Assembly (NCBI GenBank): GCA_963665495.1
Contig: OY762289.1
Span: 4,092,001 to 4,156,000 of the forward strand
Direction: 5' to 3'
From: G963665495 sp963665495
GTDB taxonomy: Bacteria > Desulfobacterota > Desulfovibrionia > Desulfovibrionales > Desulfovibrionaceae
DNA: 64,000 nt
Each line of letters begins with the position of its first letter. Positions within the stretch are counted from its first letter, which is position 1. The notes under the pieces were generated by a model. That model worked only from the letters and a program-made list of their open reading frames with translations, was not told the DNA's origin and searched no databases. The position numbers and the translations under genes were made by a program. Below are positions 25,918-34,228 of this stretch, piece by piece.

Positions 25918-27414
25918 TTAAAATAAATGGCCTAAGCAGGTGTCGCCGTTGTCATCAGAATTCGAGCCGTCAGAACAGGTGGTGTTATTCCAGGCATCAT
26001 ACGTAATGGTAGCGGACCCCAGACCGGTGGCGCCTCTTAGATCTGCGTTGGTAAAATCTGCTCGTATAATATAATCTACATCTAACTCCGCGCCTGTAAG
26101 GTTTGCGTTGGTAAAATCTGTCTCATATATTTTATCTACAATTAACTCCGCTTCTGAAAGGTTTGCGTTGGTAAAATCTGTCAGATTTATATCTCCCTTT
26201 ACATATAACTCCGCACTTGAAAGGTTTGCGTTGGTAAAATCTGTAAAATATATACTTCCATCTACATTTAACGTCGCTCTTGAAAGGTTTGCATTGGTAA
26301 AATCTGTCTCATATATATCTCCATCTACAGTTAACGTCGCAGATTCACAATCCGCTTCAACTAGAACAACCCCCTTCATTTGTTCAAAAATTACAATGTG
26401 GCTTGCCAAATAAACCGTTTCTTTCGTTCCGGTCTGCAGCCCCCATGCGCCGCTGGAAAGCCCCCAGAAGGTCTTGCCGAGGACGACGTCCGCCGCCGAA
26501 GCGCCGCTGCTGTCGTCCACTTCCGGGGCTTTGGCCATCACCTCGTCCAGGGTGCGGCCGGTGCTCGCTGTGGGGCCGGTGTCCGGTGCGGAAAAGCCGC
26601 CGCTCCGTTTGGCGCCCGTGGTGCCCGCATCCAGGCGGTTGTAGATATCCTCCAGCGTATACATGGCGCTGCTTGCATCATCCGGCGCGGCAGGAGCGCT
26701 CAACTCACCCGCCCAGACAGCGGCCGGGAGCAGCAGGCATCCCAGCAATACGAGCGGAAGAAATATTCTGGTAATCACCCGGCATTGTCCTCCCTTTGCG
26801 CGTTGTCTCAGTTGTCTCTTTGCCCCCAGCATCAGGACCAGGGAGGCGAACGCCAGCCACACCCCGGATGCACCGGGCACGGCATTGCCCGTACGGCCGC
26901 CGGAGCCGCCGCCCGAATCGCCGCCGGTGTTGGTGTCAATACCCGTGGCCGTCACACCGTAGCTGCTCGCATCCTGGGCCGTTCCGGAGAGGGAAATCCA
27001 GCCCATGTTCTCACTCCAGACATAGCCGCTGATGACGCCGCTGTCCGGATCCAGCAGTGCCTGCGCATTGCCCGCGTCGAAATTGATCCAGCCGGCGTTT
27101 TCACTCCAGGCATAGCCGGAAAGCAGGCCCGTGTTGCTGTCCCAATTCACGCCCCAGTTGTCCGCCGTGGTGTTGGCGTAGGGCCCGCCGCCGTCAGAGC
27201 CAAGTTTGATCCAGCCCACGTTTTCACTCCAGAGATAGCCGGTCAGATACCCGTCTTCCACGTTCACGGACGCGTAGGCGTTCTTCCAGTTGACCCAGCC
27301 CGCGTTTTCCGCCCAGCCATATTGCTCTCCATCCGCAATGCTTCCGGAGCACCACCCATTTTGAACGGACAGCAGGCAACAACAGATCACAATCCAGCAC
27401 ACACTACGCGCCAT
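25918..27414 (-). CDS. repeat-rich secreted protein, apparent fusion of a GWxN-repeat protein and a pentapeptide-repeat protein
   Basis: 498 codons in one frame but two protein plans. The first 210 or so residues have a signal peptide, four GYxWSENxGWI repeats, a Gly/Ser linker, and then a hydrophobic stretch (GVWLAFASLVLMLG) and KRQLRQRAK, like a C-terminal sorting signal. A second signal peptide follows (IFLPLVLLGCLLLPAAVWAG), then a YTLEDIYNRLDAG / TLDEVMAKAP / FWGLSSGAWGLQTGT segment known from DUF1566-type secreted proteins, and finally five TDFTNANLS pentapeptide-like repeats. An internal GTG at 26778 has GGGAGG ten bases upstream, so the second half may be translated on its own. Confidence 0.75.
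   Translation of the reverse strand: MARSVCWIVICCCLLSVQNGWCSGSIADGEQYGWAENAGWVNWKNAYASVNVEDGYLTGYLWSENVGWIKLGSDGGGPYANTTADNWGVNWDSNTGLLSGYAWSENAGWINFDAGNAQALLDPDSGVISGYVWSENMGWISLSGTAQDASSYGVTATGIDTNTGGDSGGGSGGRTGNAVPGASGVWLAFASLVLMLGAKRQLRQRAKGGQCRVITRIFLPLVLLGCLLLPAAVWAGELSAPAAPDDASSAMYTLEDIYNRLDAGTTGAKRSGGFSAPDTGPTASTGRTLDEVMAKAPEVDDSSGASAADVVLGKTFWGLSSGAWGLQTGTKETVYLASHIVIFEQMKGVVLVEADCESATLTVDGDIYETDFTNANLSRATLNVDGSIYFTDFTNANLSSAELYVKGDINLTDFTNANLSEAELIVDKIYETDFTNANLTGAELDVDYIIRADFTNADLRGATGLGSATITYDAWNNTTCSDGSNSDDNGDTCLGHLF
26034..26310 (-). repeat. five coding repeats encoding TDFTNANLS
   Basis: A block close to GTTTGCGTTGGTAAAATCTG (plus strand) recurs five times at about 60-63 bp intervals, encoding DFTNANLS followed by a beta-turn unit (xAExxVxGDIYx). 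These are protein-coding pentapeptide-like repeats, not a CRISPR array; spacing sequences also encode conserved residues. Confidence 0.85.
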
Positions 27415-27790
27415 GCAGCACCCAGCTCTCGTGTTTTTGGCGTATTTGATTGTTTTTTCTTATTGAATACATAGATAAATGTGACATTTATGCATGACGA
27501 TAAAGTGACGATCAAAAGACAACATTCCACATCTGTTCGTCTTTTCCATTACAGCAATGAACCAAAGAAACCTGTTTACCGATCTATTCTTACGGACAAT
27601 CTATCTTGCCCTATTGAATATGACACTCATTGTCAACTGATGCCCGTAACGGATCATTGTCATGCGGCAAGGCAGAATCCTTTCAATACGCTGGATCACC
27701 CGTACCCCCACTCCCAGGGTGGACTCTCTGAGCTTTCCATATTTCGCCCCGCTAGGGCTTGAAGTACCTGGCTAATCCATGCGAAGCGGA
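27415..27790. other. intergenic region, no gene seen
   Basis: About 375 bp between the repeat protein's start and the TetR gene's stop. It contains an AT-rich promoter-like part next to 27415-27480 (TTGATTGTTTTTTCTTATTGAATAC-type sequence), then nothing with coding character. A plus-strand frame at 27481-27762 lacks a ribosome site and recognisable sequence. Confidence 0.6.
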
Positions 27791-28381
27791 TCAGGCAGGC
27801 AGGGCCAGAAAAAGCGCCACGGTCCGCTGGGCGTGATGCAGAATCTCGTGCGGCGACGGGAGCGTATGCAGGCCGGTGAGCACCTGCATACGCATGGAAA
27901 GCAACGTACTGATCAGCGCTTTTGCCGCGTATTCGGGATCCGGCAGTGACAGGCGCTCTTTGAAAAATATCTGCAGACGGGCCTCGGTGTTCTCCGGGCC
28001 GCCCGCAAAAAACGCCCGGGTCATCTCCGGCGCGGTGGGGCCTTCGGCCAGCAGCAACCGGATGGTTGCGAGGTGGGTTTCGGACATATGCACTTTCAGG
28101 AAGCCGACGGCAAAATCCGTCAAAGCCGCGCCCGGATCTTCCTGGTCCAGAGCCTCCAGAAAGGTCCTGGGAGTCTCCGTACGCTGGGCCTCCAGCGAAG
28201 CCTGAAAAAGCTCCTCTTTTGAGCTGAAGTAGCGGTACACGGTCTGCTTTGTGACCCCGGCCCGGCGGGCGATGTCGTCCATGGCGGCGCCGATATACCC
28301 CTCCGTACGGAATATTTCCAGGGCGGCCTTGATTATGGCAGTCCGCTTCAGTTCCTTCTTGGCTTCCATTTTTTTCATCAT
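27791..28381 (-). CDS. TetR/AcrR-family transcriptional repressor
   Basis: 196 residues. The N-terminal helix-turn-helix reads AALEIFRTEGYIGAAMDDIARRAGVTKQTVYRYFSSKEELF, the canonical TetR DNA-binding domain. The C-terminal ligand domain is the usual length. GGAGAAT sits before ATG 28381. It is transcribed away from a DMT-family exporter, and the gap holds two copies of an inverted repeat (TCATAC-N6-GTATGA). It therefore probably represses that transporter and itself until a ligand binds. Confidence 0.92.
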   Translation of the reverse strand: MMKKMEAKKELKRTAIIKAALEIFRTEGYIGAAMDDIARRAGVTKQTVYRYFSSKEELFQASLEAQRTETPRTFLEALDQEDPGAALTDFAVGFLKVHMSETHLATIRLLLAEGPTAPEMTRAFFAGGPENTEARLQIFFKERLSLPDPEYAAKALISTLLSMRMQVLTGLHTLPSPHEILHHAQRTVALFLALPA

Positions 28382-28406
28382 ATTCTCCAGCAGTTACCCT
28401 AAAAAA

Positions 28407-28424
28407 TCATACTTAATAGTATGA
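28407..28424. promoter_or_regulatory. TetR operator 1
   Basis: TCATAC TTAATA GTATGA, a perfect inverted repeat with 6-bp spacer (the matching extends to 9-bp arms, AATCATACT). It is close to the tetR start, so it would mediate autorepression. Confidence 0.75.
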
Positions 28425-28429
28425 TTCTA

Positions 28430-28457
28430 TTGACAAGCTGCTATTTCTGAGTATCTT
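28430..28457 (+). promoter_or_regulatory. probable sigma-70 promoter for the DMT transporter
   Basis: TTGACA at 28430-28435 and TATCTT at 28452-28457, 16 bp apart, lie between the two operators; the -10 box abuts operator 2. Binding of the repressor would block polymerase. Confidence 0.6.
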
Positions 28458-28474
28458 CATACCGGCGAGTATGA
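28457..28474. promoter_or_regulatory. TetR operator 2
   Basis: TCATAC CGGCGA GTATGA: the same half-sites and 6-bp spacer as operator 1, centred exactly 50 bp away and overlapping the -10 region of the transporter promoter. Confidence 0.75.
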
Positions 28475-28495
28475 TTTTTACCACAGGAGTACACC

Positions 28496-29419
28496 ATGCA
28501 GCTGTCACAAGTAAAGTCTTTAATCCCCGAATCCGCCAGGGGCAAGGGGCGGCTGGCCGCCCTCTGCGGCGGAATTCTGTTGAGCTTTGATTCGGTTTTC
28601 ATCCGGCTGTCCGGGGTGGGCGGATTTGATACGGCTTTTTTATTCGGACTCTTTTCCGCGCTTTCCATGGCCCTGCTGATCCAGGCCACGGACCCGCGCG
28701 GTCTGGCCGGCACACTGCGCGCGGACGGCTGGCCCGTGCTGGTCTCCGCCCTGCTGATCGTGGGCAGCGCGTCTTCGTTCGTGCTGAGCATCAAGCACAC
28801 CACCGTGGCCAATACCGTTTTCATCATGAGCAGCCGTCCCGTGGCCACTGCCCTGGTTTCCTGGCTGCTGCTCAGGGAGCGGACGAACAAAGCCCTGTGG
28901 CTGGCCATCGCGGGTGTGATGACGGGCATTTCCATCGTGGTCTCAGGTTCGCTGGAATCCGGCAACCTGACCGGCGATCTGTTCGCGGTGTTCACCGTGC
29001 TCTGCCTGGGACTGAACGGCACGTTGTGGCGGCGTTACAAGGACATCAGCCGTCCCGCCGTGGTCGGACTGGGCGGCCTGTTCATCGCCCTGGTGATGTT
29101 CATCCCGGCGCATCCTGCCGCTTACAGCTGGGAAACCTGGCTGATAATGGCCGCCATGGGCATGCTCTCCGCGCCTATCGGCCGGGTGCTGAACGCACTC
29201 TCCGCCCGCTACATTCCGGCCGCGGAAATGGCCACCATCACCTTGATCAATGTGGTGCTGGCCCCGATCTGGGCATTTGCCTTTTTTGACGAACAGCCCC
29301 CCCTCCCAACCATGACCGGCGGGAGCGTCATTCTGCTGAGCATCGGGACGTATCTGTTTCTGACCGGGAGAAAAGCAGTGTTGAAACCATTGCAGCCGGC
29401 CCAGGAAGCCGGAGCTTGA
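28496..29419 (+). CDS. DMT-superfamily (EamA) transporter
   Basis: 307 residues with ten predicted helices in two EamA repeats; LLSFDSVFIRLSGVGGFDTAFLFGLFSALSM and the C-terminal VVLAPIWAFAFFDEQPP are characteristic of the family. It would export or exchange metabolites or amino acids across the inner membrane; the substrate is unknown. AGGAG precedes ATG 28496. Its promoter sits between two TetR operators, so the substrate may resemble the repressor's ligand. A strong terminator hairpin follows. Confidence 0.9.
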   Translation: MQLSQVKSLIPESARGKGRLAALCGGILLSFDSVFIRLSGVGGFDTAFLFGLFSALSMALLIQATDPRGLAGTLRADGWPVLVSALLIVGSASSFVLSIKHTTVANTVFIMSSRPVATALVSWLLLRERTNKALWLAIAGVMTGISIVVSGSLESGNLTGDLFAVFTVLCLGLNGTLWRRYKDISRPAVVGLGGLFIALVMFIPAHPAAYSWETWLIMAAMGMLSAPIGRVLNALSARYIPAAEMATITLINVVLAPIWAFAFFDEQPPLPTMTGGSVILLSIGTYLFLTGRKAVLKPLQPAQEAGA

Positions 29420-29447
29420 GGAGAGTCCGAATCAAGCCTGAAAATGG

Positions 29448-29484
29448 AAACCATCCGGTCGTACGCGTTACGACCGGATGGTTT
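29448..29484 (+). terminator. terminator after the DMT transporter
   Basis: 16-bp perfect arms (AAACCATCCGGTCGTA and its complement) with loop CGCGT, ending GGTTTTAG. As the next gene is convergent and close, it can work in both directions. Confidence 0.8.
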
Positions 29485-29499
29485 TAGGTGGCAAATAAA

Positions 29500-30015
29500 T
29501 CAATCGGCGCTAAATTGTCCGTCCTTAAAGGAATACGTATATGTTTTTACGTCGGGATCCATAAAGCCCCCACTCGCTTTAATGACCAATGTACCGTTGT
29601 TCACACTCATTGCTTTGATGTCGCCGAACATTTTTACAAAATGTGTTTGCTTCGCATTGCTGCTCAAAATGTAGTATACATCCTCCTCCGAATACGTGGG
29701 AGGATTGAAAATAATACTGATAACGGCATCTTTCTTTCCGTCTTTATCAAAATCATGGAAGACAATTTTTTCAACTACGGCACCGCCCCGTTCGCCTTTG
29801 GCAATCTCCGAAAACTCTATGGAACCATCGTTGAATTTTACAGAGCACGGAGCCTTTGTCTGGCATAAGTCTTCAAATGTTTCAGGAAGCTGATAGGAGC
29901 TGTTATCAACAATCTTCTCTGTTACATCCGCAGCATAACTGCTGGAACAATAAATGAAAAAAGAAAAAATCAGGAACGCAACTACAAGTAAACATGATAT
30001 TGCAGACCGTTTCAT
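29500..30015 (-). CDS. small secreted protein with a calcium-loop-like DxDxDGxxD segment
   Basis: 171 residues. Signal peptide MKRSAISCLLVVAFLIFSFFIYCSSSYA, then a soluble domain containing FHDFDKDGKKDAVISIIF, the pattern of FG-GAP/dockerin-type calcium loops. ATG 30015 follows GAGGT; the upstream extension lacks a ribosome site. One pair of cysteines (LCQTKAPC) may form a disulfide in the periplasm. Lower GC than neighbours. Function unknown; transcribed towards the DMT transporter, sharing its terminator. Confidence 0.78.
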   Translation of the reverse strand: MKRSAISCLLVVAFLIFSFFIYCSSSYAADVTEKIVDNSSYQLPETFEDLCQTKAPCSVKFNDGSIEFSEIAKGERGGAVVEKIVFHDFDKDGKKDAVISIIFNPPTYSEEDVYYILSSNAKQTHFVKMFGDIKAMSVNNGTLVIKASGGFMDPDVKTYTYSFKDGQFSAD

Positions 30016-30066
30016 ACTAACCTCAATCCTTTCCGGGGTGAATGGAATAAACTTATTCAGTATCAA

Positions 30067-30473
30067 TACGCTTCAGCTAGACTTGTTGCCTGTTTTCCCT
30101 GACGCCATAGAGAAAGGCTTTAAATGATACATTAGACGAAAAAACAAGACCATGTAATAACTACCTTCAATTACAGCTAAATAACGCCCTTCACATACCC
30201 ATGTAAATAGCATTCAATTATTTTTCCCTTAAAATCCCTTATGCTCTTGGATAATACATTGCAACAATATCTTTATATTCCTTCAGAGTCGGAGCCAGCT
30301 TTTCAGGAGGCGGACATTCTCCCGGAAGATTCAAGTAAACCGGGTTTGAGCCCTGACGGGAAGAAGCGTATGCTTGCCGGATGCCCTGGAACTGTCGGAC
30401 AAAGTGACAGCTGCCCGAACCATGAACCAGCAACACTTCCGCCCGGTGACGGGTGGTTATTGAGCGAAAAGAT
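30067..30473. other. intergenic region upstream of the molybdopterin enzyme
   Basis: About 400 bp. It is AT-rich to 30260, then GC-rich with a hairpin CCGCCCG / CGGGTGG around 30438-30455, just before the start codon. This hairpin could affect initiation of the oxidoreductase gene, but it does not match the molybdenum-cofactor riboswitch well enough to name. No coding frame with a ribosome site was found. Confidence 0.5.
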
Positions 30474-32684
30474 ATGAAGTACGAACAAGCGCTGGCCCTG
30501 GCTGCGGCCAGGGGAGAAGAAGTCGTGCCCACGGTCTGCGGCATGTGCGGTCCGGGCGGTCCCGGCGGCGGCTGCGGCATCTATGCGTTCCGCAAGGACG
30601 GACGCTTCATGCGCGTGGCCGGCATGGACGAATCGCCCAACAACAAGGGCGCCTTGTGCGCCAAGGCCCACTCCGCGCCCCAATGGGTGTATTCTCCGGA
30701 CCGTCTGACCCATCCGTTGCGGCGTACGGGCAAAAAAGGCGCCGCGGAATTCGAAAAAATAAGCTGGGACGACGCCGTGGCCCTGGTGGCTGAAAAGCTG
30801 CTGCAGCAAAAAAGCCAATACGGTCCGGAGTCCCTGGCTGTTCTTTCCCCGGCCAGGGGCTCTTACAGCGAATACCTGCAGCGCTTCCTGGTGGCCCACG
30901 GCAGCCCGAATTACGGCCATAGCGGCATCTGCGCCCTGCAGCGGGCTTTCTCCTTCATGTATACGCTGGGGGACTGGCCGCTGCCGGATTACGGCAACAG
31001 CGATCTGATTATCTATTGGGGACGTCAGCCCATCTATTCGGGCCCTGTCTCCGGACCGGCCCGGGCCTTTCTGGCTGCCACCAAGCGTGGCGCGCGAATC
31101 ATCGCCATCAAGCCTTCGGTGGAGCCGGACTCAGGCATGGCGGATGTCTGGCTGCCCGTACGTCCGGGCACGGATGCGGCTTTGGCCCTGGCCATGCTGC
31201 ACGTGGTGCTGGAAGAAGACCTGGTGGACCACGCGTTTGTGGACCGCTGGTGCTACGGTTTCGACTCGTTGAAAGCCCATGTCGGACAATACGCCCCGGA
31301 ATGGGCCGCGCCCATCACCGGGGTGCCCGCGGAGCAGATCCGGGAAGTGGCCCGCGAGTACGCGGCCTGTCCGCGCGCCGCCATCGACGTGGGCAACGGA
31401 GTGGAGCACGCGCCCGCGGCCTGCGACGCCATCCGGGCAATTGCCATGCTCATGGCCGTCACCGGCCATCTGGACCGTCCCGGAACCAACATGCTGAAGC
31501 TGCCGCCCCAAAAAGGCCCCAGGAACATTACCCTGCGCGAACGCTATACGCCGGAAATGGTGGACAAGCTGGTGGGTCCGGAATTCCCCAAAGCCTTTCA
31601 GCCGTTCATGGAGGGGACCACCTCGGCCTATTACCGCATTTGGGAAAGCGTGCTGACTGAAAAGCCCTATCCGGTCAAATCCATCATCGCCCCGGGCACG
31701 CAGCCCCTGGCCAGTACGCGCGGCACGCGCAACGTGTTGGCCGCCCTGGAAAAACTGGACTTCTTCGTGGTGCTGGACGTGGCCCGTACGCCGGAAATCC
31801 CCTGGGCCGATGTGGTCATTCCGGTGGCCACGGGCTACGAGCTGGACCATCCCTTTCAACGCGGACCCAACTGGCTGATGGCCACCAACCAGGTTATCGA
31901 ACCCCTGGGTCCTTACAAATCCATGATTCAGTTCTTTTTGGATCTGGGCACGGCCATGGGCTACGGCGAGGATTTCTGGCACGCGGACATGGAAGCCTGC
32001 ATGAACGATCAGCTCGAGCCTCTGGACCTGGACATGGCCGCGCTCCGGCAGCTCCCCACAGGCCTGGCGTCCCCCCCGGCCAAGCCGGAATATGAAAAAT
32101 ACGAACGGGTGTTCAAGCGACTGAGCCCGCGCCTGGATAACAGCCCCTTCCTGCCCCAGGGCAAAGTGGCGCTGTACAATACGCATTTCGAACAAGCCGG
32201 GTACGCGCCCATGCCGGAGTGGCGCGAGCCTCCGGAAAGCCTCACCGCTACGCCCGACTTGCGGGAAACATTCCCGCTGCTGCTCTCGGACTATCATACG
32301 TCCAAAAATTTCAGCGCATCCTGGCAGCGCAACGTGCCGCTGCTGCGGGAGATCCAGCCGGACCCCATGCTGCATATCCATCCGGACACGGCCGCGCAAC
32401 GCGGCATTCTGGACGGCGACTGGGTGAAGCTGAGTTCGCCACACGGCTGGTTGAAAGTCAGGGCCGAGCTGTATCCGGGCATCCGGCCGGATACGGTGAT
32501 GCTGCTGCACGGCTGGTGGCAGGGCTGCAAGGAGCTGGGAATTCCCGACTATCCGCTGACCGACGGCGGAGCCAACGTTAACCTGCTGTACAGCGTGGAC
32601 CCGGAAAAAGCCTATGATCCGCTGGTAACGGCCATGGCCAGCCAGACTCTGGTGGAAGTGCAAAAATGGGAAGAACCGCAATGA
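30474..32684 (+). CDS. molybdopterin oxidoreductase (DMSO reductase family), catalytic subunit
   Basis: 736 residues. N-terminal cluster cysteines at 22, 25, 34 and 62 (CGMCGPGGPGGGC ... LCAKA) precede the molybdopterin domains; GHSGICALQRAF holds the probable metal-ligand Cys. A C-terminal dinucleotide-binding domain (HPDTAAQRGILDGDWVKLSSPHG) closes it. No twin-arginine signal is seen, so it may be cytoplasmic. The following Fe-S subunit overlaps by 4 nt. Members of this branch reduce or oxidise sulfur compounds, aldehydes or hydroxylated aromatics; the substrate is unknown. ATG 30474 is chosen over GTG 30453 because it starts at the conserved region. Confidence 0.9.
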   Translation: MKYEQALALAAARGEEVVPTVCGMCGPGGPGGGCGIYAFRKDGRFMRVAGMDESPNNKGALCAKAHSAPQWVYSPDRLTHPLRRTGKKGAAEFEKISWDDAVALVAEKLLQQKSQYGPESLAVLSPARGSYSEYLQRFLVAHGSPNYGHSGICALQRAFSFMYTLGDWPLPDYGNSDLIIYWGRQPIYSGPVSGPARAFLAATKRGARIIAIKPSVEPDSGMADVWLPVRPGTDAALALAMLHVVLEEDLVDHAFVDRWCYGFDSLKAHVGQYAPEWAAPITGVPAEQIREVAREYAACPRAAIDVGNGVEHAPAACDAIRAIAMLMAVTGHLDRPGTNMLKLPPQKGPRNITLRERYTPEMVDKLVGPEFPKAFQPFMEGTTSAYYRIWESVLTEKPYPVKSIIAPGTQPLASTRGTRNVLAALEKLDFFVVLDVARTPEIPWADVVIPVATGYELDHPFQRGPNWLMATNQVIEPLGPYKSMIQFFLDLGTAMGYGEDFWHADMEACMNDQLEPLDLDMAALRQLPTGLASPPAKPEYEKYERVFKRLSPRLDNSPFLPQGKVALYNTHFEQAGYAPMPEWREPPESLTATPDLRETFPLLLSDYHTSKNFSASWQRNVPLLREIQPDPMLHIHPDTAAQRGILDGDWVKLSSPHGWLKVRAELYPGIRPDTVMLLHGWWQGCKELGIPDYPLTDGGANVNLLYSVDPEKAYDPLVTAMASQTLVEVQKWEEPQ

Positions 32685-33190
32685 GCATGCCGTCCAAAGA
32701 ATATCTGATCCGCTTTTATCCGGAACAATGCATCCAGTGCCACGGCTGCGAAACCGCCTGCAAATCCTGGCGGCAACTCCCCCACGACGTCCGCTTCCGC
32801 AGGGTGCTCAACCTCTGGAACGGCAGTTTTCCCCTGGTGACAAGCAAAAGCCTGTCCTTGTCCTGCCTGCATTGCACGGACCCCGAATGCGCTGCAGCCT
32901 GCCCGGTGGAGGCCATCAGCAAACGCCATGAAGACGGACTGGTTCTGGTGGATGCGGAGCTCTGCATCGGCTGCAGAGCCTGCGCCCGGGCCTGCCCTTA
33001 CGGCGTGCCCCAGTTCGGTGAAGATAATTTCATGCGCAAATGCGACCAGTGTTTCGACCAGGCTCTGGCCGGCGCCGCCATCCCCTGCGCGGCCACCTGC
33101 CCAGGCAAGGCCCTGGAACTGGCGGAAGTGACTCCGGAAGAGAAAAAAGCCAGTGAAAAGCGTATGCGGGAATTGCTTGCAGAGGGGTGA
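32681..33190 (+). CDS. 4Fe-4S ferredoxin-type electron transfer subunit
   Basis: 169 residues in the DmsB/PsrB pattern. Four Cys groups (CIQCHGCETAC, CLHCTDPECAAACP, CIGCRACARACP and CDQC...CAATCP) could hold four 4Fe-4S clusters, with the third group the most ferredoxin-like. ATG 32681 overlaps the catalytic subunit's stop as ATGA, so the two are made in equal amounts. It passes electrons between the molybdenum site and a partner. No membrane anchor gene follows, so the partner is a soluble carrier or encoded elsewhere. Confidence 0.92.
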   Translation: MSMPSKEYLIRFYPEQCIQCHGCETACKSWRQLPHDVRFRRVLNLWNGSFPLVTSKSLSLSCLHCTDPECAAACPVEAISKRHEDGLVLVDAELCIGCRACARACPYGVPQFGEDNFMRKCDQCFDQALAGAAIPCAATCPGKALELAEVTPEEKKASEKRMRELLAEG

Positions 33191-33208
33191 GGCAAGGCGG
33201 CTGCGTAC

Positions 33209-33976
33209 TCAGCAGCGGGCCAGGGCATCCTCGTCGGCCAGCAGCACGAAACGGCCGACGGGCTTGAGACGGGCCGCAGGATATTTTTCCGCGGCCTGGG
33301 GATCTTTGAACAGGGCGTGCAGGATATCTGCCTTGCCCGGGCCGCTGGCCAGCAGCAGCACGGTACGGGCGCTGTTGAGCAACGGATAGGTCAGGGTGAC
33401 GCGGTCCACGGGCGGATCCGCCTGGGGAGCGGGAACGGGCGCGACCCAGCGTTGTTGTTCCTGCAGAGCGGCTGTGCCAGGAAAAAGCGAAGCCGTATGG
33501 CCGTCCGGACCGATGCCGAGCAGGACGCAGCTGAACTCCGGATGATCCATGCCCGAGCTGCGGCAGTAAGCCTCCAGATGAAGCTGATACGCCTCTGCCG
33601 CCTTTTCCGCGCCCAGCTCACCCTGTATTCGGTGAATATTTTCTTCCGGAATGATTGCCCTGGCGAACAACGTACTCCGGGCCAGGTTGTAATTGCTTTC
33701 CTGCGCGTCCGGAGGAACGCAGCGTTCGTCCCCCCAAAACAAATCGGTCTGCTCCCAGTCCAGTGCGCTCTGGGTGGTCCCGTTGCTGAGCTGGGTAAAC
33801 AGCTTGCCGGGCGTAGAACCGCCGGACAACACCAGCGAAAATCTGCGCTGCTGGCGGAAGTCGATGCGGGCCAGTTCGCGAATGAATGCGGCACCTGCCT
33901 GACTCAACTGCGCGAGATTCTCAAAGCGCCAGACTTCAGGATCAAAGGACTGTTTTTTTCGGAATAAGAAACCCAT
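33209..33976 (-). CDS. pgl: 6-phosphogluconolactonase
   Basis: 255 residues of the NagB/Pgl (DevB) fold: SLVLSGGSTPGKLF, the conserved FWGDERCVPPDAQESNYNLA block and GIGPDGHTASLFPG, the three segments that form the active site. It hydrolyses 6-phosphogluconolactone to 6-phosphogluconate in the pentose phosphate pathway. GGGGAG precedes ATG 33976. It is alone and convergent with the ferredoxin subunit, with only 18 bp between their ends. No zwf or gnd is seen nearby. Confidence 0.93.
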   Translation of the reverse strand: MGFLFRKKQSFDPEVWRFENLAQLSQAGAAFIRELARIDFRQQRRFSLVLSGGSTPGKLFTQLSNGTTQSALDWEQTDLFWGDERCVPPDAQESNYNLARSTLFARAIIPEENIHRIQGELGAEKAAEAYQLHLEAYCRSSGMDHPEFSCVLLGIGPDGHTASLFPGTAALQEQQRWVAPVPAPQADPPVDRVTLTYPLLNSARTVLLLASGPGKADILHALFKDPQAAEKYPAARLKPVGRFVLLADEDALARC

Positions 33977-33996
33977 AACTCCCCATGTTTTATATA

Positions 33997-34200
33997 CTAT
34001 AGCCCATAGTTGCAGAAAATAGAAGCAGGAGTACCCTGCTTGTTTATGATTTCGAAACCATTATCCGCCGCACTGCGTCTTTCCATGACGTAGGACTTGC
34101 CGTCTTTTTTACCCTGCGGATGCCTTAGCACAAGCAATTGATCGAATTTCATGGTATGAAGCAGTCTCACGTGCTCCGGCAAAGCCTGAGCTTTCTGTCC
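33997..34200 (-). pseudogene. possible remnant of a gene (C-terminal fragment)
   Basis: An open frame of about 68 codons reads LLYGQKAQALPEHVRLLHTMKFDQLLVLRHPQGKKDGKSYVMERRSAADNGFEIINKQGTPASIFCNYGL to its stop; its composition looks coding-like but has no start or ribosome site. It precedes the choloylglycine-hydrolase-like gene on the opposite strand. Likely a decayed C-terminus of a lost gene; family unknown. Confidence 0.3.
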
Positions 34201-34228
34201 GTACAACAAAAAAAATGAGGGTTTATTT

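Noticed and set aside
26034..26310. Regularly spaced repeats that could be taken for a CRISPR array
   Set aside because: The repeats are coding (TDFTNANLS) in frame on the minus strand. The spacers are also coding and similar to each other, and there are no cas genes.
27481..27762. 93-codon plus-strand frame
   Set aside because: No ribosome site, no recognisable sequence, ends in an intergenic region between opposite-strand genes.
30340..30473. Molybdenum-cofactor riboswitch before the molybdopterin gene
   Set aside because: A local hairpin is present but the conserved core sequences are not recognisable.
31131..32681. 516-codon minus-strand frame opposite the molybdopterin gene
   Set aside because: Antisense shadow of a well-supported enzyme gene.
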